This document shows positions 33,184-44,596 of a stretch of 64,000 nt of DNA, in pieces; positions within the stretch are counted from its first letter, which is position 1, and every line of letters begins with the position of its first letter. The stretch lies in NCBI RefSeq assembly GCF_008831285.2, contig NC_045146.1:8382972-8446971 (forward strand). The letters run 5' to 3'. The notes under the pieces were generated by a model. It ran no database searches. It had not been told where the DNA came from and worked only from the letters and a program-made list of their open reading frames with translations. This DNA comes from Nymphaea colorata (taxonomy: Eukaryota > Streptophyta > Magnoliopsida > Nymphaeales > Nymphaeaceae). The translations under genes and the position numbers were made by a program.

Positions 33184-35954
33184 GATCACCGGCTTCCAGA
33201 AGAATCTATACATGATCTTGGTCGTGACCTTGTCTACGCACTGCAGTAATGTCCATTCACTCTGAAATTTCTTGGATTAGGTACATGTTTAATTAATGGA
33301 TTTCTTTTCAGGTTCTTGCACTAAGAAGGTATAATTTATTGTGACCTAAAACCATCAAATATCCTACTGGATGAGAATGGGCGTGTCAAGGTTATCCATA
33401 TTTTGTTAAGTTCACAATTTACCTTGCCTTCATCTTAGTTATTATTCATCAAAGTTGGTGTTTAATGTGACCGTGAATTCCTCCTCAGACTTGAGTAGTA
33501 TTCAACAGATGGGCTGTTTACAATTGTGCGACTTTGTACTGGCAAGAAGACTTAGTGATATATCAAAATGTTCTCTTTCACAAGTTAGTATCCTAACTGT
33601 CTCCTTTCACATTATCTTCCATTCACCATAATGAGATTGTTTTGTTCCCAATGCTAGTTAATTTGAAAACCTTTGACAGTATTTCCACTTATGCTTCTGT
33701 CAGTTGCCCCAAGCAAAGTGTGGTACTCCTTGTTATATGGCACCTGAATTGTTTCAGGAAGGTGGAGTCCATTCTTATGCTTCAGATCTTTGGGCGCTTG
33801 GTTGTGTTTTGTATGAATGCTACCCTGGAAGACCTCCCTTTGTGGCATATGAATTTACTGCATTGGTTGAATCTATTCTCTCAGACCCAGTGCCAACATT
33901 GCCTGATAATCCATCTAAACCTTTTTGCAATTTATGAACCATCTCCTGGTAAAGGATCCAGCTGAACGTATTCAGTGGTCTGAACTATGTGGACGCCATG
34001 GCTTTTCGAGAACAAAGCTCAGACCTTTGTCTCTTCCTCCTCAGCCTGCTTTCAACACTATGGTTGACCAATCTAGGCAATCCTGTCTATCTGAAAGGAA
34101 TGTTGATTAACCACCTTTTCAGAAGGCATCTCAATATCATGGACCAAAGCATCGTGATGGAGCTATTAGACATGATGGAAACTCAGTATCTGCTACAAAG
34201 ACATTTGAAGTTTCACCTAAATATCCACCGAACTCCAAAAAAGTTGAAGACAAAAGGCTCCAGCAGAGTTGGTGAGAAGTGCAGAGATGCCTCAACTACA
34301 GCGAAGGGAACTAATATTCTCAAGCTTTCAAGGATTGCAAAGAAAAATTTACAGAGAGAAAATGATAATGAAAACTATAGACGCCCTTTGCCTAAGGCCT
34401 CTGAATGTGATAATGATGTGAAAATAGAAAACAATGATATGGAGCTTGATTTTGGTGAGCACAACGATGAGGATGCACATGATGATTCTAATGAAAGTGA
34501 GATATATGTAGTTAATTCTCCTCTTCCTAATGCTCCAATGCCTTTGCCGCCTCGAGGTAATGAAAAAGATGATGAACTAAGTAAAACTCCTAACAAGACA
34601 GGCTTTCCACCCGATAATGGTGAAAACCACAAAGAGGAGTCATGCCCATTGCCTGCTGAAGTTGCTACCACTACACCAGCCATAGGTCAGAAGAGAGCTA
34701 CTCGAAATGTTGTGGAGATGCATAAAATGGAAGAAAGAGCCACTGAAGGTTCAGATTCATCGAGATCAATTAATAATCTCTCCCAAGTGCTGTGGCATCC
34801 TTCTGACCTTTCTGTCAGGCCAATAATGCCTAGCAAGAAAACTGAAAAGGCTCAAGAAGCAATGCCTCCCTCCCCTTCCTTTCATTGTTATGCCTATGAT
34901 TGAACTTTTGAAATTATCTCCAGGGAAGTTGGATGAACCTCTGTCTCGCATTGCAACCTATTTAACTGGAAGTGCTTCTCATGCAGAAAAACAGAACACA
35001 ATTATCTTGAAATTTTGAGTGCACATCCAGATGCTGCTAACATCTTAGCAAATAGCTCAATAATGCTAATGCTTATAAAGATGCTAAGGTTTTCAAAAGC
35101 TTATGATCTTCGTGTTCATTTACTTTCATTGCTCGGCTTGTTGATCTGACACTTGACATCAATAGAAGTTGATTTGGCATCATCTGAAAGCATTAGAGCA
35201 CTGGCAGATAGTCTTGGAGATAAACAGGACAAGGTGAGAAGATATGCCATGGCTGCTCTAGGTGAACTGGTGTTCTATATTGCTACAGAAAATGAAAATT
35301 GTTCAAGGGATTGTGCTGGTCTTGCTTCTCCAACAAAGGATGGTTGATCTACGCCTAGTTGGCAGGTTATATAGCTGAACTATTACCTTTAATTGACATT
35401 TTCTTTCCTTCTGTATTTTATGCATATGCTTTTCATGGTTTCAGGTCTATGACTATTTATTCACTTTTTGTTTGTCACTCTTTTTTCCATTCCTTATACA
35501 GGTATCTGGTCTAGTTTTTGCACTAATTTCCTCTATACTGCGAAAAGGAGAAGATGACACCACCCAGCTTTATGCTTTGAGAACAATTGAAAATGTTTGC
35601 AGTCAAGGGTCTGATTGGGCTGCCTGTTTTACTAGTCAGGAAGTGATAGCAAACCTCTGTTACATCTTTAAGGCAGTAGGAAAGTAGAAGAGTATTCGAT
35701 TAACTACTGGATCTTGTCTGGTACATCTAGTTCGCTTCAGTCCTCCAAGTATTCAGTCAGTCCTAGATAAGTTATCCTTCAAGAATATTACATCTGGCCT
35801 TGCTATAGAAAATCCTCGAGAGCAGCAAATCAATATCAATCTTCTAAACATGGCGATGCTAGGAAGCCACATGTTCTCTAATATGGGTATTCACCTCATG
35901 TCTCTTTCAGAGGACAAACTTCTCGTTCCTGTCCTCATTTCACTTGTTGAGCAA
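33184..35954 (+). pseudogene. RUNKEL/ULK4-type protein kinase pseudogene, middle part
   Basis: Exon relics in gene order: LPEESIHDLGRDLVYALQ (33184-33245, donor GT now TA); the catalytic loop YCDLKPSNILLDENG with an upstream stop (33312-33390); CDFVLARRLSDISK, where DFG is DFV (33524-33583); [16 protein letters not shown] and the kinase C-lobe (33703-34110, frameshift near 33925); a linker with LSRIAKKNLQREN and DMELDFGEHNDED (to 34903); HEAT/ARM-like exons with DKQDKVRRYAMAALGELV (35150-35345) and ILRKGEDDTTQLYALRTIEN (35512-35954). In plants this microtubule-associated kinase homologue acts in phragmoplast organisation. Stops, shifts and a damaged donor make this copy dead. It ends exactly at a donor site, with downstream exons missing. 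Confidence 0.9.
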
Positions 35955-36570
35955 GGTCGTAATGTTTTACCTAATTGTAAAACTCATACTTATCTTGGAG
36001 GATTTTTTTAGGGTAGATTTTAGGGCGATAATCTACAACACAAATCATATTTTTTAACTTAGGGGATTTCAGGGCTACCACAAGTGAAGCATGTTAATTT
36101 GTTTTTATAATCTCTCTGAGTATTAAAATTTCTAACTTGTTTATGTTTGTCAATGCAAGGTTTTCTGGCATTAGATGTTTGAAGGTAGTATTTCTTTCCT
36201 TTTGTCTCTTGTTTTATTCTTATATGTTTTTACATGTCTAGGCCCTTTATCATACTTTTGTGGTGTGTATATTTGCTTATAAAAGCTAAACTCTCCTTTT
36301 GATTGTTTTGAGATGGTAATTTCAATACACTTCTTTACTAATTTTTCAATAATGAATTGGGTCCCCATACTAATGTTATATAATTGGGGTATACTTTTGT
36401 GGTGTTCATATTTGCTTATAAAAGCTATACTCTCCTTTTAATTATTTTGAGATGGTAATTTCAATACAATTCTTTACTAATTTTTCAATAATGAATTGAG
36501 TCTTCATAATAATGTTATATAATTGGGGTATTACTTCCTTTTCTCTATACTTGTGAATTTCAGAACCTAA
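35955..36570 (+). other. Intron-like tail of the kinase pseudogene with a tandem repeat
   Basis: The T-rich sequence after the last relic exon holds the 139-bp duplication at 36252-36529. It runs up to the TAA that flanks the TIR element at 36571. Confidence 0.5.
36252..36529. repeat. Tandem duplication, two units of 139 bp
   Basis: Both units share cttttgtggtgt, atttgcttataaaagcta, gagatggtaatttcaataca and aatgttatataattggggta, offset 139 bases. Divergence is under 10 percent by eye. Confidence 0.9.
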
Positions 36571-37049
36571 GGTAGTGTTTGATGGCCAGGAAATCTGGAA
36601 TTGGAAATATATTTCCTGGAATAAAGGAATGAAAAAAATCTTTCTGATTCTCATTTTGATGTGTGAGTGATGACTGAGCATTATATTTCCAGAAATATAT
36701 TTCTGTGTTTGATGATAAGGAAACATATTTTCAGATTTACATAATCTTTATATAGTTTCATAAACACATAGATAAATATAATAAACCATCTACCAAAGCA
36801 CAACCAGCGATAAAATGAACATGAACATTACTAAGCAAGAGCTCCATTATCAAACTCAAATTTACTGACTGAGAATGCCATAATCAAGTGTCAATTTTCA
36901 TGATCAAACTAATAAAATTCAAATCCCAAAAGAGCATGAAAGAAATTTTAGCTGAACCTTCCAAAGCAGCTGATACACGTCCAACTGGCTACTCTCAGCC
37001 TCACTAACAATATGGGCGGCGCCATTCAAAAAGTGGCCATCCCCAAACA

Positions 37050-37428
37050 AAATGTTAATTTACATATGACAGAAGCATCAACGTTACAGCACTGCCGAGG
37101 GACACCGGTGCTGGAGCAAACTGGTACTGGTATACTTGAAATGTCATAAGTTTCACCGTTAATGACAATGTCAAGGCTCTTTTTATCAAGTTTCTCATGT
37201 GGAATGCGGCCGCTCTCTTTGTTGGTGGGTAAAGACTCCTTCTTCTTCGACTGCTTTGGTTTCGAAGCTTTTGGTGCAGAGCTGTTAGATGTTTTTGTAG
37301 AATCTCGTGGCTTTCTACCTTTTCCTGGTTTAGAAGTGGTATTACCATTATTCACTTCGATGGTACTCCAAGAACACTTTGGGTTTCCTTAACCCTGTTG
37401 TATGGATTGTCATTGGGAGGTTGAGCTG
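37050..37428 (-). pseudogene. BASIC PENTACYSTEINE (BBR/BPC) fragment, C-terminal side
   Basis: On minus, a basic Lys-rich stretch (KPKQSKKKESLPTNKESG) leads into KKSLDIVINGETYDISSIPV and PVCSSTGVPRQC, the start of the conserved BPC DNA-binding domain (family form: DISGVPVPVCSCTG.PQQC). One expected Cys is Ser (PVCSSTG), and homology stops just after PRQC, so the WGCGGWQSACCTT part and the rest of the domain are missing. The family binds GAGA repeats and recruits chromatin regulators. Without most cysteines this copy cannot form the domain. It is separated from its N-terminal part by the copia element. Confidence 0.85.
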
Positions 37429-37669
37429 TGTTGAAGGTTATTGGTATACGGGTCATGATCTGGACCCGATCCAGTATGTCCTTATTAGGGCATACTTATA
37501 GCATTGTAACCCTAATCTTTGGTGTTAATGAAATCTTAGAGAGAGAGAGTCTGGCTACTAGTGGGCACCGGATCCTCCTCATCCGTGGTTTTTTTCCCTC
37601 TAGTTGAGGGTTTTTTCCACGTTACATCGTGATCGTCGTTTTCTTTCTCTCCTTGTTCGTGTTTCTACA
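37429..37669 (+). repeat. 5' LTR of the decayed copia element
   Basis: TGTTGAAGGT to TTTCTACA, 241 bp. Followed without spacer by the primer site. Confidence 0.95.
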
Positions 37670-37682
37670 TGGTATCAGAGCC
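37670..37682 (+). other. Primer binding site of the decayed copia element
   Basis: TGGTATCAGAGCC, complementary to initiator-Met tRNA. Confidence 0.93.
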
Positions 37683-38313
37683 ATGAAGTTCCGGCGTTAC
37701 TGGTTGGTCATTTGTCTTTTGTTCGTGTTGGAGGAGGATTCGCCTGGCACTGTTCATCGCATGCACCTGACGACTGCGCTCGACGCTTGTGCCCGACGCC
37801 TGTGCCCGAGCTTCGCCCGTCGCACCCGACGCCTCCGCCCAGCGACGACCTGCCCAGCGCCGCTCAGGTTCCGGCGTCCCTCTCTTCCGTTTTCTGTCAC
37901 CCGCATCGCCCAGCGATGCCCTTTTTCTGGCGACCTAGCGCCGCCCTCTGCTTCTGCCTGGTTCTGCAACCCACCCAGCGCCGCTCTGCCTCTGCCTCCG
38001 CCTGGTTCCGGCGATCTGTCTCCACCTGGTTCTGATGACCCGCCCAGCGCCGCTCTCTTGGTTTTTCGGCGCCGCCCTCTTGCTGTCTCTACCGCCGGTG
38101 AGGTTTCAGCGTTCTCCGTTTTGTCTGTTGCCTGCTCCCTGCCTATCTACTATTTTTGTGTTGTGTTGTGCTGCTGCTTCCTGTCTCCCTTGTTGCTGAG
38201 ACTTGCTCTCTATCGCTGCCCTTGCTGCTGACCGGATGTCGTCCTTTGGTATTACGCTGGTGCCTCTCGTGTTTTACCGCCTTTCGTGCCCGTTGCTAGA
38301 CTGGTATGTGATT

Positions 38314-41300
38314 ATGGCAGCTTCTTCCTCGTCAACCGTCAACACAAATCAAACTGAAATCAGGGCTTTTAGAACTGAGAATGTTCCCATGCAGGTCATC
38401 ACTCTTCGCCTTACAAAGGAGAACTATTTCTCGTGGTCGCCTGCTATGACTATGGGGATTGCTGGCCGTGGTCGGACGGCCTATATCGATGGGAGGAACC
38501 CCGAACCAGCAAGAACAAGTGGTTTGTGGCATACTTGGTTTCTTGAGGATAATCAAGTGAAGACTTGGAATGTCAACTCCATCTCCACAGATATTCAGCC
38601 CCTGATCCTTCGGAAGAATACTGCTAGAGACATGTGGGTGGTCCTAGAGCAAATGTATGGGCAAAAGAAAACGGCAATTCGTACTTACCAAATAATGAAG
38701 ACAATCTATGGCATTCGACAAGGGAACTCTTCTGTTGCAGAGTACTATGGGGCTTTGAAAGCCAAGTGGGAAGAGCTTGACTATCATTCTGATATTTCTT
38801 GGCATTGTCCCCAAGATCAGACACTTTATGTTGCTCAAGAATGGGAAAACAAGGTGTTCCTCTTTTTAGCAGGTTTAAATGATGAGTTTGAAGGTGTTAG
38901 AAGCCAGATTCTGAATTCAGGAGATGTGTCTAGTATTGAAGATGTGTACTCCTGTGTTGAAGCGGAAGAACAGAGAAGGCTTGTTACAAATGAGGGGAAG
39001 AGGGAACTTGTGCCCTATCATGAGAGATCCACTCTTGTGAGTCGTGGTCCTGGCGGCCCGTCTAGATCCCTTCGCAGATGCACTCATTGCAAGAAGACTG
39101 GACACACCGTGGATTATTGTTGGATCTTCATCCAGAGAAGAAGGGAAACAAAGGGAGGTCTTCTATTGGGAGGACACCTGTATCTGAGGTGCAAAAATCC
39201 AGTGGAGAAAAAGTCTCCATTTCTGCTGACCAGCTTCGTGAACTGAGGGCCTACTTGGGTCGGATCGATGTCAACCAGGCCACGACACCTGATGAGACAA
39301 AGGCTAATCAAGCTCTTGTAGTTATTGGCGATACAAGTAACTCTTCTGTGGGGGAATGGATTGTGGATAGTGGTACCACTCACCACATGACAGGTAACCC
39401 AAAATTGTTTCATGAATATAAGTTATCTTCGGGAAGGGAACGAGTTTCTCTCGCAGATGGTTCATCTACTGTTGTGGCAGGCGAAGGGACTCTGTCCTTG
39501 TTGGACAAATTTCATGTGCGGGGAGCATTACATGTTCCCCAGTTTCCCTTAAATCTCTTGTCAGTTAGTAAACTTACTAAAGAGCTGAACTGTAAACTTA
39601 TTTTTTCTGCCGACCGTTGTGTTTTGGAGGACTTGGTGACAGGGAAGAGGATTCGAATTGGTTTGGCGTCTGATGGCCTATACCATCTTCCCATACATGT
39701 GACTACAGCTCTTATGACAGCGATTAGCAAGACAGAAAAACGGAGAGAAGATTGTCTTCAGTCTTTTTTGTACTGGCATGAACGTTTTGGGCATTTATCT
39801 TTTGGGATTTTGAAACAGTTGTTTCCCAATTTGTGTTCTTCTTTGAACTTGTCTTTGATTTCTTGTGATGTGTGTCAGTTTGCCAAACATGTGAGGGCTT
39901 CGTACCCTGTTTCTACTAGTTGTGTTAATAAAGCTTTTTCTTTGATTCACTCGGATGTGTGGAGGTTTTCGAGAATTCATACCCGTCAAGGTTTTCAGTA
40001 TTTTATCACTTTTATTGATGATTACTCTCGGGCTACCTTTGTGTACTTGTTAAAAGATCGCAGTGAGGTTCCTCATATCATAGAGACTTTCATCCTTCTT
40101 GTGCACACTCAATATGGTGGCAATATTAAAACCTTCAGGTCCGATAATGCCCATGAGTATATGTGTCAGTCTGTTGAGGATTTTCTTCGACAAAGGGGGA
40201 TTGTTCATGAGACTTCTTGTAGTTATACCCCTCCACAAAATGGAGTTGCTGAAAGAAAAAATCACCAACTTCTTAATGTCACCAGGGCCCTTCTGTTTCA
40301 GAGAAATCTTCCCAAACACTATTGGGGTGATGTTGTCCTCACTAGTGCGTATCTCATCAACCGCATGCCCAGTCGTGTTCTGAATGGTCGGACTCCCCAT
40401 TCATTACTTCCTGGCAGTTGTCCACCATTTCTACTTCCTCCTCGTGTTTTTGGTTGTGTGTGTTTTATACATAATCACAGCCCCAATATTAAAAAACTTA
40501 ATCCCAGGTCTATCAAAGGTGTGTTTGTTGGGTATTCCCCTACTCAAAAAGGATACAGATGTATTGACCCCCTCATTGGTAGAGTTTATGTTACGAGGGA
40601 TGTTACCTTCTTGGAACATGCCTCTTACTTTGGTGAGAATACTCTTCAGGGGGAGAAGTCCGTGGTTAGGGAAGAGTATTCTCAGAGTCAGGAACTCCAA
40701 TTTACAGATTTTTTGTACTACAGGAAAGCAGAACCTCTCACTGTTGTTCATGTGGCTGAGAAGGAGGAAGGGTGTGACACTGGTATTAAGAAGGAAGACA
40801 ATCGTTTGTTTGGACAGGTCTACTCTAGACGAGTGCTCGGACAGAGGATGTGACTTGTGGTGCGAGATCTACTGCCAATCCCAATGCCACTCCTTCCTTG
40901 GATGAACCAAGTCCTACCTTGAAGACTCAAGATGAGGGTGAAAAGAAAAATGAATATCTTCTCATTGCCCTGAGAAAGGGTGTCAGGTCTTGTACTCAAC
41001 ACCCTATTGGTAATTTTGTATCTTATTCCAGACTTGGCAAGGATTACAAGTGTTTTGTTTCTTCTCTTTCCTTGGCTGTGATTCCCAGGACCGTTGCTGA
41101 AGCTCAAAGTGATTCCAAGTGGGCTGATGCTTTGGAAGAAGAAATGGAAGCCTTGAGAAGAAACATGACATGGGAAGTTGTGAAGATTCCTGAGACGGCT
41201 CACCTAGTTGGATCCAAATGGGTGTATACCATCAAGTACAAACCAGATGGAAGTGTTGAAAGATATAAAGCTCGTCTTGTGGCCAAGGGGTTTGGCCAAA

Positions 41301-42627
41301 AATATGGAATTGACTACTTGGAGACCTTTGCTCCTGTTGCGAAAATGAAGACAGTTAGAGTTGTTATATCCCTAGCTGTGATGAAGGAGTGGAAAATGTA
41401 ACAACTATATGTTAAGAATGTCTTCCTCAATGGTGACCTCGAAGAAGAAGTCTATATGCATATGCATCCCAGATATGAAGAACCAGAGAAGTGCTGTAAG
41501 CTGAAAAAGGCCTTATATGGCCTCAAGCAGTCACCCAGAGCATGGTTCGAACGACTGAGATAGGTAATGCAACATCATGGGTACAAACAAGGGAATGGAG
41601 ATCACACTCTATTTGTGAAGAAAAAAGAGGGCAGGGTCACTCTTCTACTTGTTTATGTGGATGACATGATAGTCACAGGAAATGATGAGGAGGAGATCAT
41701 CAAGTTAAAAGGGTTACTAGCTACGAAATTTGATCTCAAGGATCTTGGCAAGCTGAGGTATTTCCTTGGTATTGAGATTGCTAGATCTAGTACTGGCCTT
41801 GTGCTAAACCAAAGGAAATACACATTAGACCTGTTGGAAGAGACTGGTAAATTGGGGTGTAGACCTGCTTCTATCCACTTGACACAGGACACAAGTTGAG
41901 ACTTAGAGATGGACAGCTGCTCGGTGAAGAAGCCAAGGGAAGATATCAACGTCTGGTTGGAAAGTTGATCTATCTTACTCTCACGAGACCAGATATTACC
42001 TTTGTGGTGAATGTATTGAGTCAATTTATGCATGCACCTACTGATGCACATCTGAAGGCTGTGGACAGAGTTTTATGTTACTTGAAGAGAAATCCTGGCA
42101 AGGGACTCTTGTATGTGAAACAAGAGACTGTTGAGATCGAGGGGTATTCTGATGCAGACTGGGCAGGTTGTGCTGATACTAGACGGTCTACTATAGGGTA
42201 CTGTGTCTACTTAGGAAGAAACCTTGTAGTATGGAGGAGTAAGAGACATGATGTATGTTCTCGGTCTAGTGCAGAGACAGAATATAGAGCCGTTGCTATG
42301 GGAGTGTCAGAGTTACTATGGTTGAAAATATTGTTGACTGATATTGGAATAGAGATTGAAGGACCTATGAAGATGTACTGTGACAACAAATCTGCTATCA
42401 ACTTAGCCAACAACCCTGTTCTACATGACAGAACAAAGCATGTTGAAATTGATTGTCACTTCATCCGTGAAAGGATTGATGCTAAAGAGTTGATCTTACC
42501 TTACATGAAGTCTGAAGACCAAACCGCTGATGTTCTGACGAAAGCTCTATCTTCAACTTCATTTTAGAGAAATGTATCCAAGTTGGGCATGTTTGATATG
42601 TATGCCCAACTTGAGGGAGAGTGTTGA
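38314..42627 (+). pseudogene. copia Gag-Pol polyprotein with three stops and three frameshifts
   Basis: The start MAASSSSTV at 38314 matches the start of the young element. Domains in order are UBN2-type Gag, the knuckle CTHCKKTGHTVDYC, protease WIVDSGTTHHM, pre-integrase HERFGHL, integrase core (HSDVW, FRSDNA, NGVAERKN), RT with YVDDMIV, and RNase H with YSDADWAG. Breaks are a frameshift just after the knuckle (about 39123), a frameshift near 40845-40853, TAA at 41399-41401, TAG at 41561-41563, a frameshift near 41880 and TAG at 42565-42567. Protease, integrase and RT motifs are otherwise preserved. The element cannot make a full polyprotein. Confidence 0.94.
42609..42621 (+). other. Polypurine tract of the decayed copia element
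   Basis: acttgagggagag precedes the 3' LTR, with one change from the tract of the young element. Confidence 0.85.
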
Positions 42628-42862
42628 AGGTTATTGGTATACGGGTCCAGATCTGGACCCGATCCAGTATGTCCTTATTAGGGCATACTTATAGCATTGT
42701 AACCCTAATCTTTGGTGTTAATGAAATCTTAGAGAGAGAGAGTCTGGCTGCTAGTGGGCACCGGCTCCTCCTCATCCGTGGTTTTTTTCCCTCTAGTTGA
42801 GGGTTTTTTCCATGTTACATCGTGATCGTCGTTTTCTTTCTCTCCTTGTTCGTGTTTCTACA
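42622..42862 (+). repeat. 3' LTR of the decayed copia element
   Basis: 241 bp, differing from the 5' LTR at about five positions (for example gggtccagatc versus gggtcatgatc, and ggctgctag versus ggctactag). Confidence 0.95.
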
Positions 42863-43128
42863 AGCTGGATGCATATTGGAGGGCATGACAGGCCAGCGGT
42901 GTCCTGGGAATCCCATAGAGGATGCAGTCGCTTGAGCTTCAGCATACGAAGGTTTCTATCTGCAAAAGCCCCATTTAGCATGATTGTAGTTGTGCGCTCC
43001 GCAACTGTTACCGAACTGTCTAGGACAGTAGCACCGGCCAATGATTTTAACATTGGATTTCCATTCACCGGTTGCCCAGGGAACCCCCAGTGTCTGAGAT
43101 GATGATCCATTCGACTCCGTTCATCCAT
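42863..43128 (-). pseudogene. BASIC PENTACYSTEINE fragment, N-terminal side
   Basis: On minus, an open frame starts MDERSRMDHHLRHWGFPGQP at 43128 and runs to the copia insertion. The MD...MDHH.R.WG opening is typical of BPC N-termini, but the text after it is poorly conserved and lacks the Gln-rich and coiled-coil regions I would expect. Across the insertion the reading continues into Lys-rich BPC text at 37360 only with stops, so the gene was probably already broken or spliced there. Confidence 0.75.
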
Positions 43129-44403
43129 GTAGAAGAAACACAACAAGACTGAAGTTCAAACTCAGGTCTATCAATTTATCTTCTGATTCACACTGCAAAG
43201 GGATTCAAGAGTTAAGTCATTTAAGATGCTTGCACTGCTCTACTATAAGTATTGACTGTGGCAAAGACTGAATTTGACAACCAACAAGCAATGGACTCCC
43301 TTCACATGCACTGAACAGTCCTCCAAGTATTAAACCATAACAAACAGACACACAGGTCACGCAGGCAGACTTTCCCAGAAGGTTGACTAAACTAGAATAC
43401 TGATCGGATAAGAGAACTGCACATCTAACAACATCGCCCAATAAATCACAGACCCTAACTGAGGAAACCATAGTCATGACAAACATCACAAGATCAAAGC
43501 AAGCTTTGAAGAGAAATAATTACATCAACCATCTCAGTGAAATTAATGAGTCCACAATGTTCAGAAATAAAGAGACAAAAGGACACTTTTTGAAAGAGAG
43601 AAGATTCACTGGTTTCTGCTGCAAAGAAGGAAAAACACCATCAAAAGGAAATGTCAGCCATCACCAAGAAACCCAAATAACACAAGTGGCGACAATATGG
43701 GCAACAGAACCAACGCAAGCCCCCAATTTAGAAGACACCCAAGTTTAAACATACAAGTTTTTTCCCAAAAATCTAAGATGCCTAGTGGACGGTGGAAACA
43801 ACCCAGATCATAGACACACTTGGAGTTGCAGAAGCAGGAAAAAATCTCAGAAGAGGGTCACCGGTAATCCACACAAAAAAACACACCAAACAACAGAGGG
43901 AAACAACGATTTGGTTCAAGCATATAAAATTTATGGGTTTACATTTGCATATTGGGCATGCACCAAATAATCAGATTTATGTACAAGAAATAAATAAAAA
44001 GGCAACCTTGAGCGAGAGAGAGACAGAGAGACAAAGAAAGACTTACATTTGGGACACGGATATTGAGTGGTTATCTTGGATCGAAGAGAGAGAGAGAGAG
44101 AGAGAGAGTTGCAGGGGAGAGAGAGAGAAGGGGGAAGAGAGTGTTCTCCTTATGAAAAGAACGGCAGGGCCAGCAAAGACAAGCAAAGATCGAGAAAATG
44201 AGGGAGAGTAACAATGTCAAAACCCTCACCTCATTAAGGAGCTTCACGAGGGAATCCTTCGAGTGGGGAAGGTTCGCAGCAGCAGGAAGAAGGCTGCGGC
44301 TTCACGACGCGTGAGGACGAAGAGGCTGCGTTGCGTGAGGACGAAGAGGGCTGCGGCTGTGAGAGGCGAGTGAGGGAAGAGGCAGCGATATGCGACCGTG
44401 CCC
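43129..44403 (-). other. Leader and intron-like DNA of the captured BPC fragment
   Basis: On minus, a GC-rich leader (44400-44230) ends at ttaatgag followed by a donor gtgagg near 44228. Intron-like DNA then leads to the BPC Met at 43128. It includes a GA-repeat tract at 44084-44112 (agagagagagagagagagag), a GAGA type of element that BPC proteins bind. The open frames on plus here are antisense by-products. Confidence 0.55.
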
Positions 44404-44596
44404 TAACGGTCTGAAAAAAAAACTCTCGAAACATATTTCCATCCCTCCGGGTGGAAATATGTTTCTGGAAACATTATTTCGGAATCGACCTCAACGGTCG
44501 AAAATATAATTCCGCATTTGATACGTTGGATTTTTTTTTAAAATTTGAATAATTATTCCATTGCTACAGTAAAATTCCTGGCCATCAAACACTACC
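44404..44596. repeat. Right subterminal region and TIR of the BPC-bearing element
   Basis: Read on minus this segment closely parallels 60808-60990: TIR, ctgtagca, ggaattatatttt, gaccgtt, then a hairpin of aaacatatttccacc type and ccgttaggg. It contains the palindromic pair catatttccatccctccggg / tggaaatatg. Confidence 0.8.

Larger units (their letters stand above)
37429..42862 (+). mobile_element. Decayed Ty1/copia element inserted in the BPC fragment (5434 bp)
   Basis: Both LTRs are 241 bp (37429-37669 and 42622-42862) and the target duplication is AGCTG (37424-37428 and 42863-42867). I count five mismatches between the LTRs, about 2 percent. The polyprotein has three stops and three frameshifts. 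LTR, primer site, polypurine tract and protein are all clearly related to the young element at 8739-14063, but the two are separate families. Confidence 0.95.
36571..44596. mobile_element. PIF/Harbinger-like TIR element carrying a BPC gene fragment
   Basis: The left end GGTAGTGTTTGATGGCCAGG (extending GAA) and the right end (44575-44596) are perfect inverted repeats over 22 bp. TAA flanks both sides (36568-36570 and 44597-44599), the target duplication expected of PIF/Harbinger. Removing the nested copia element and one target duplication leaves about 2.6 kb. The interior holds a minus-strand BASIC PENTACYSTEINE fragment with leader; no transposase is seen. The TIR shares GTTTGATGGC with the elements at 18864 and 60808. 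An alternative is two independent solo ends, but matching orientation, TIR and TSD favour one element. Confidence 0.78.
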
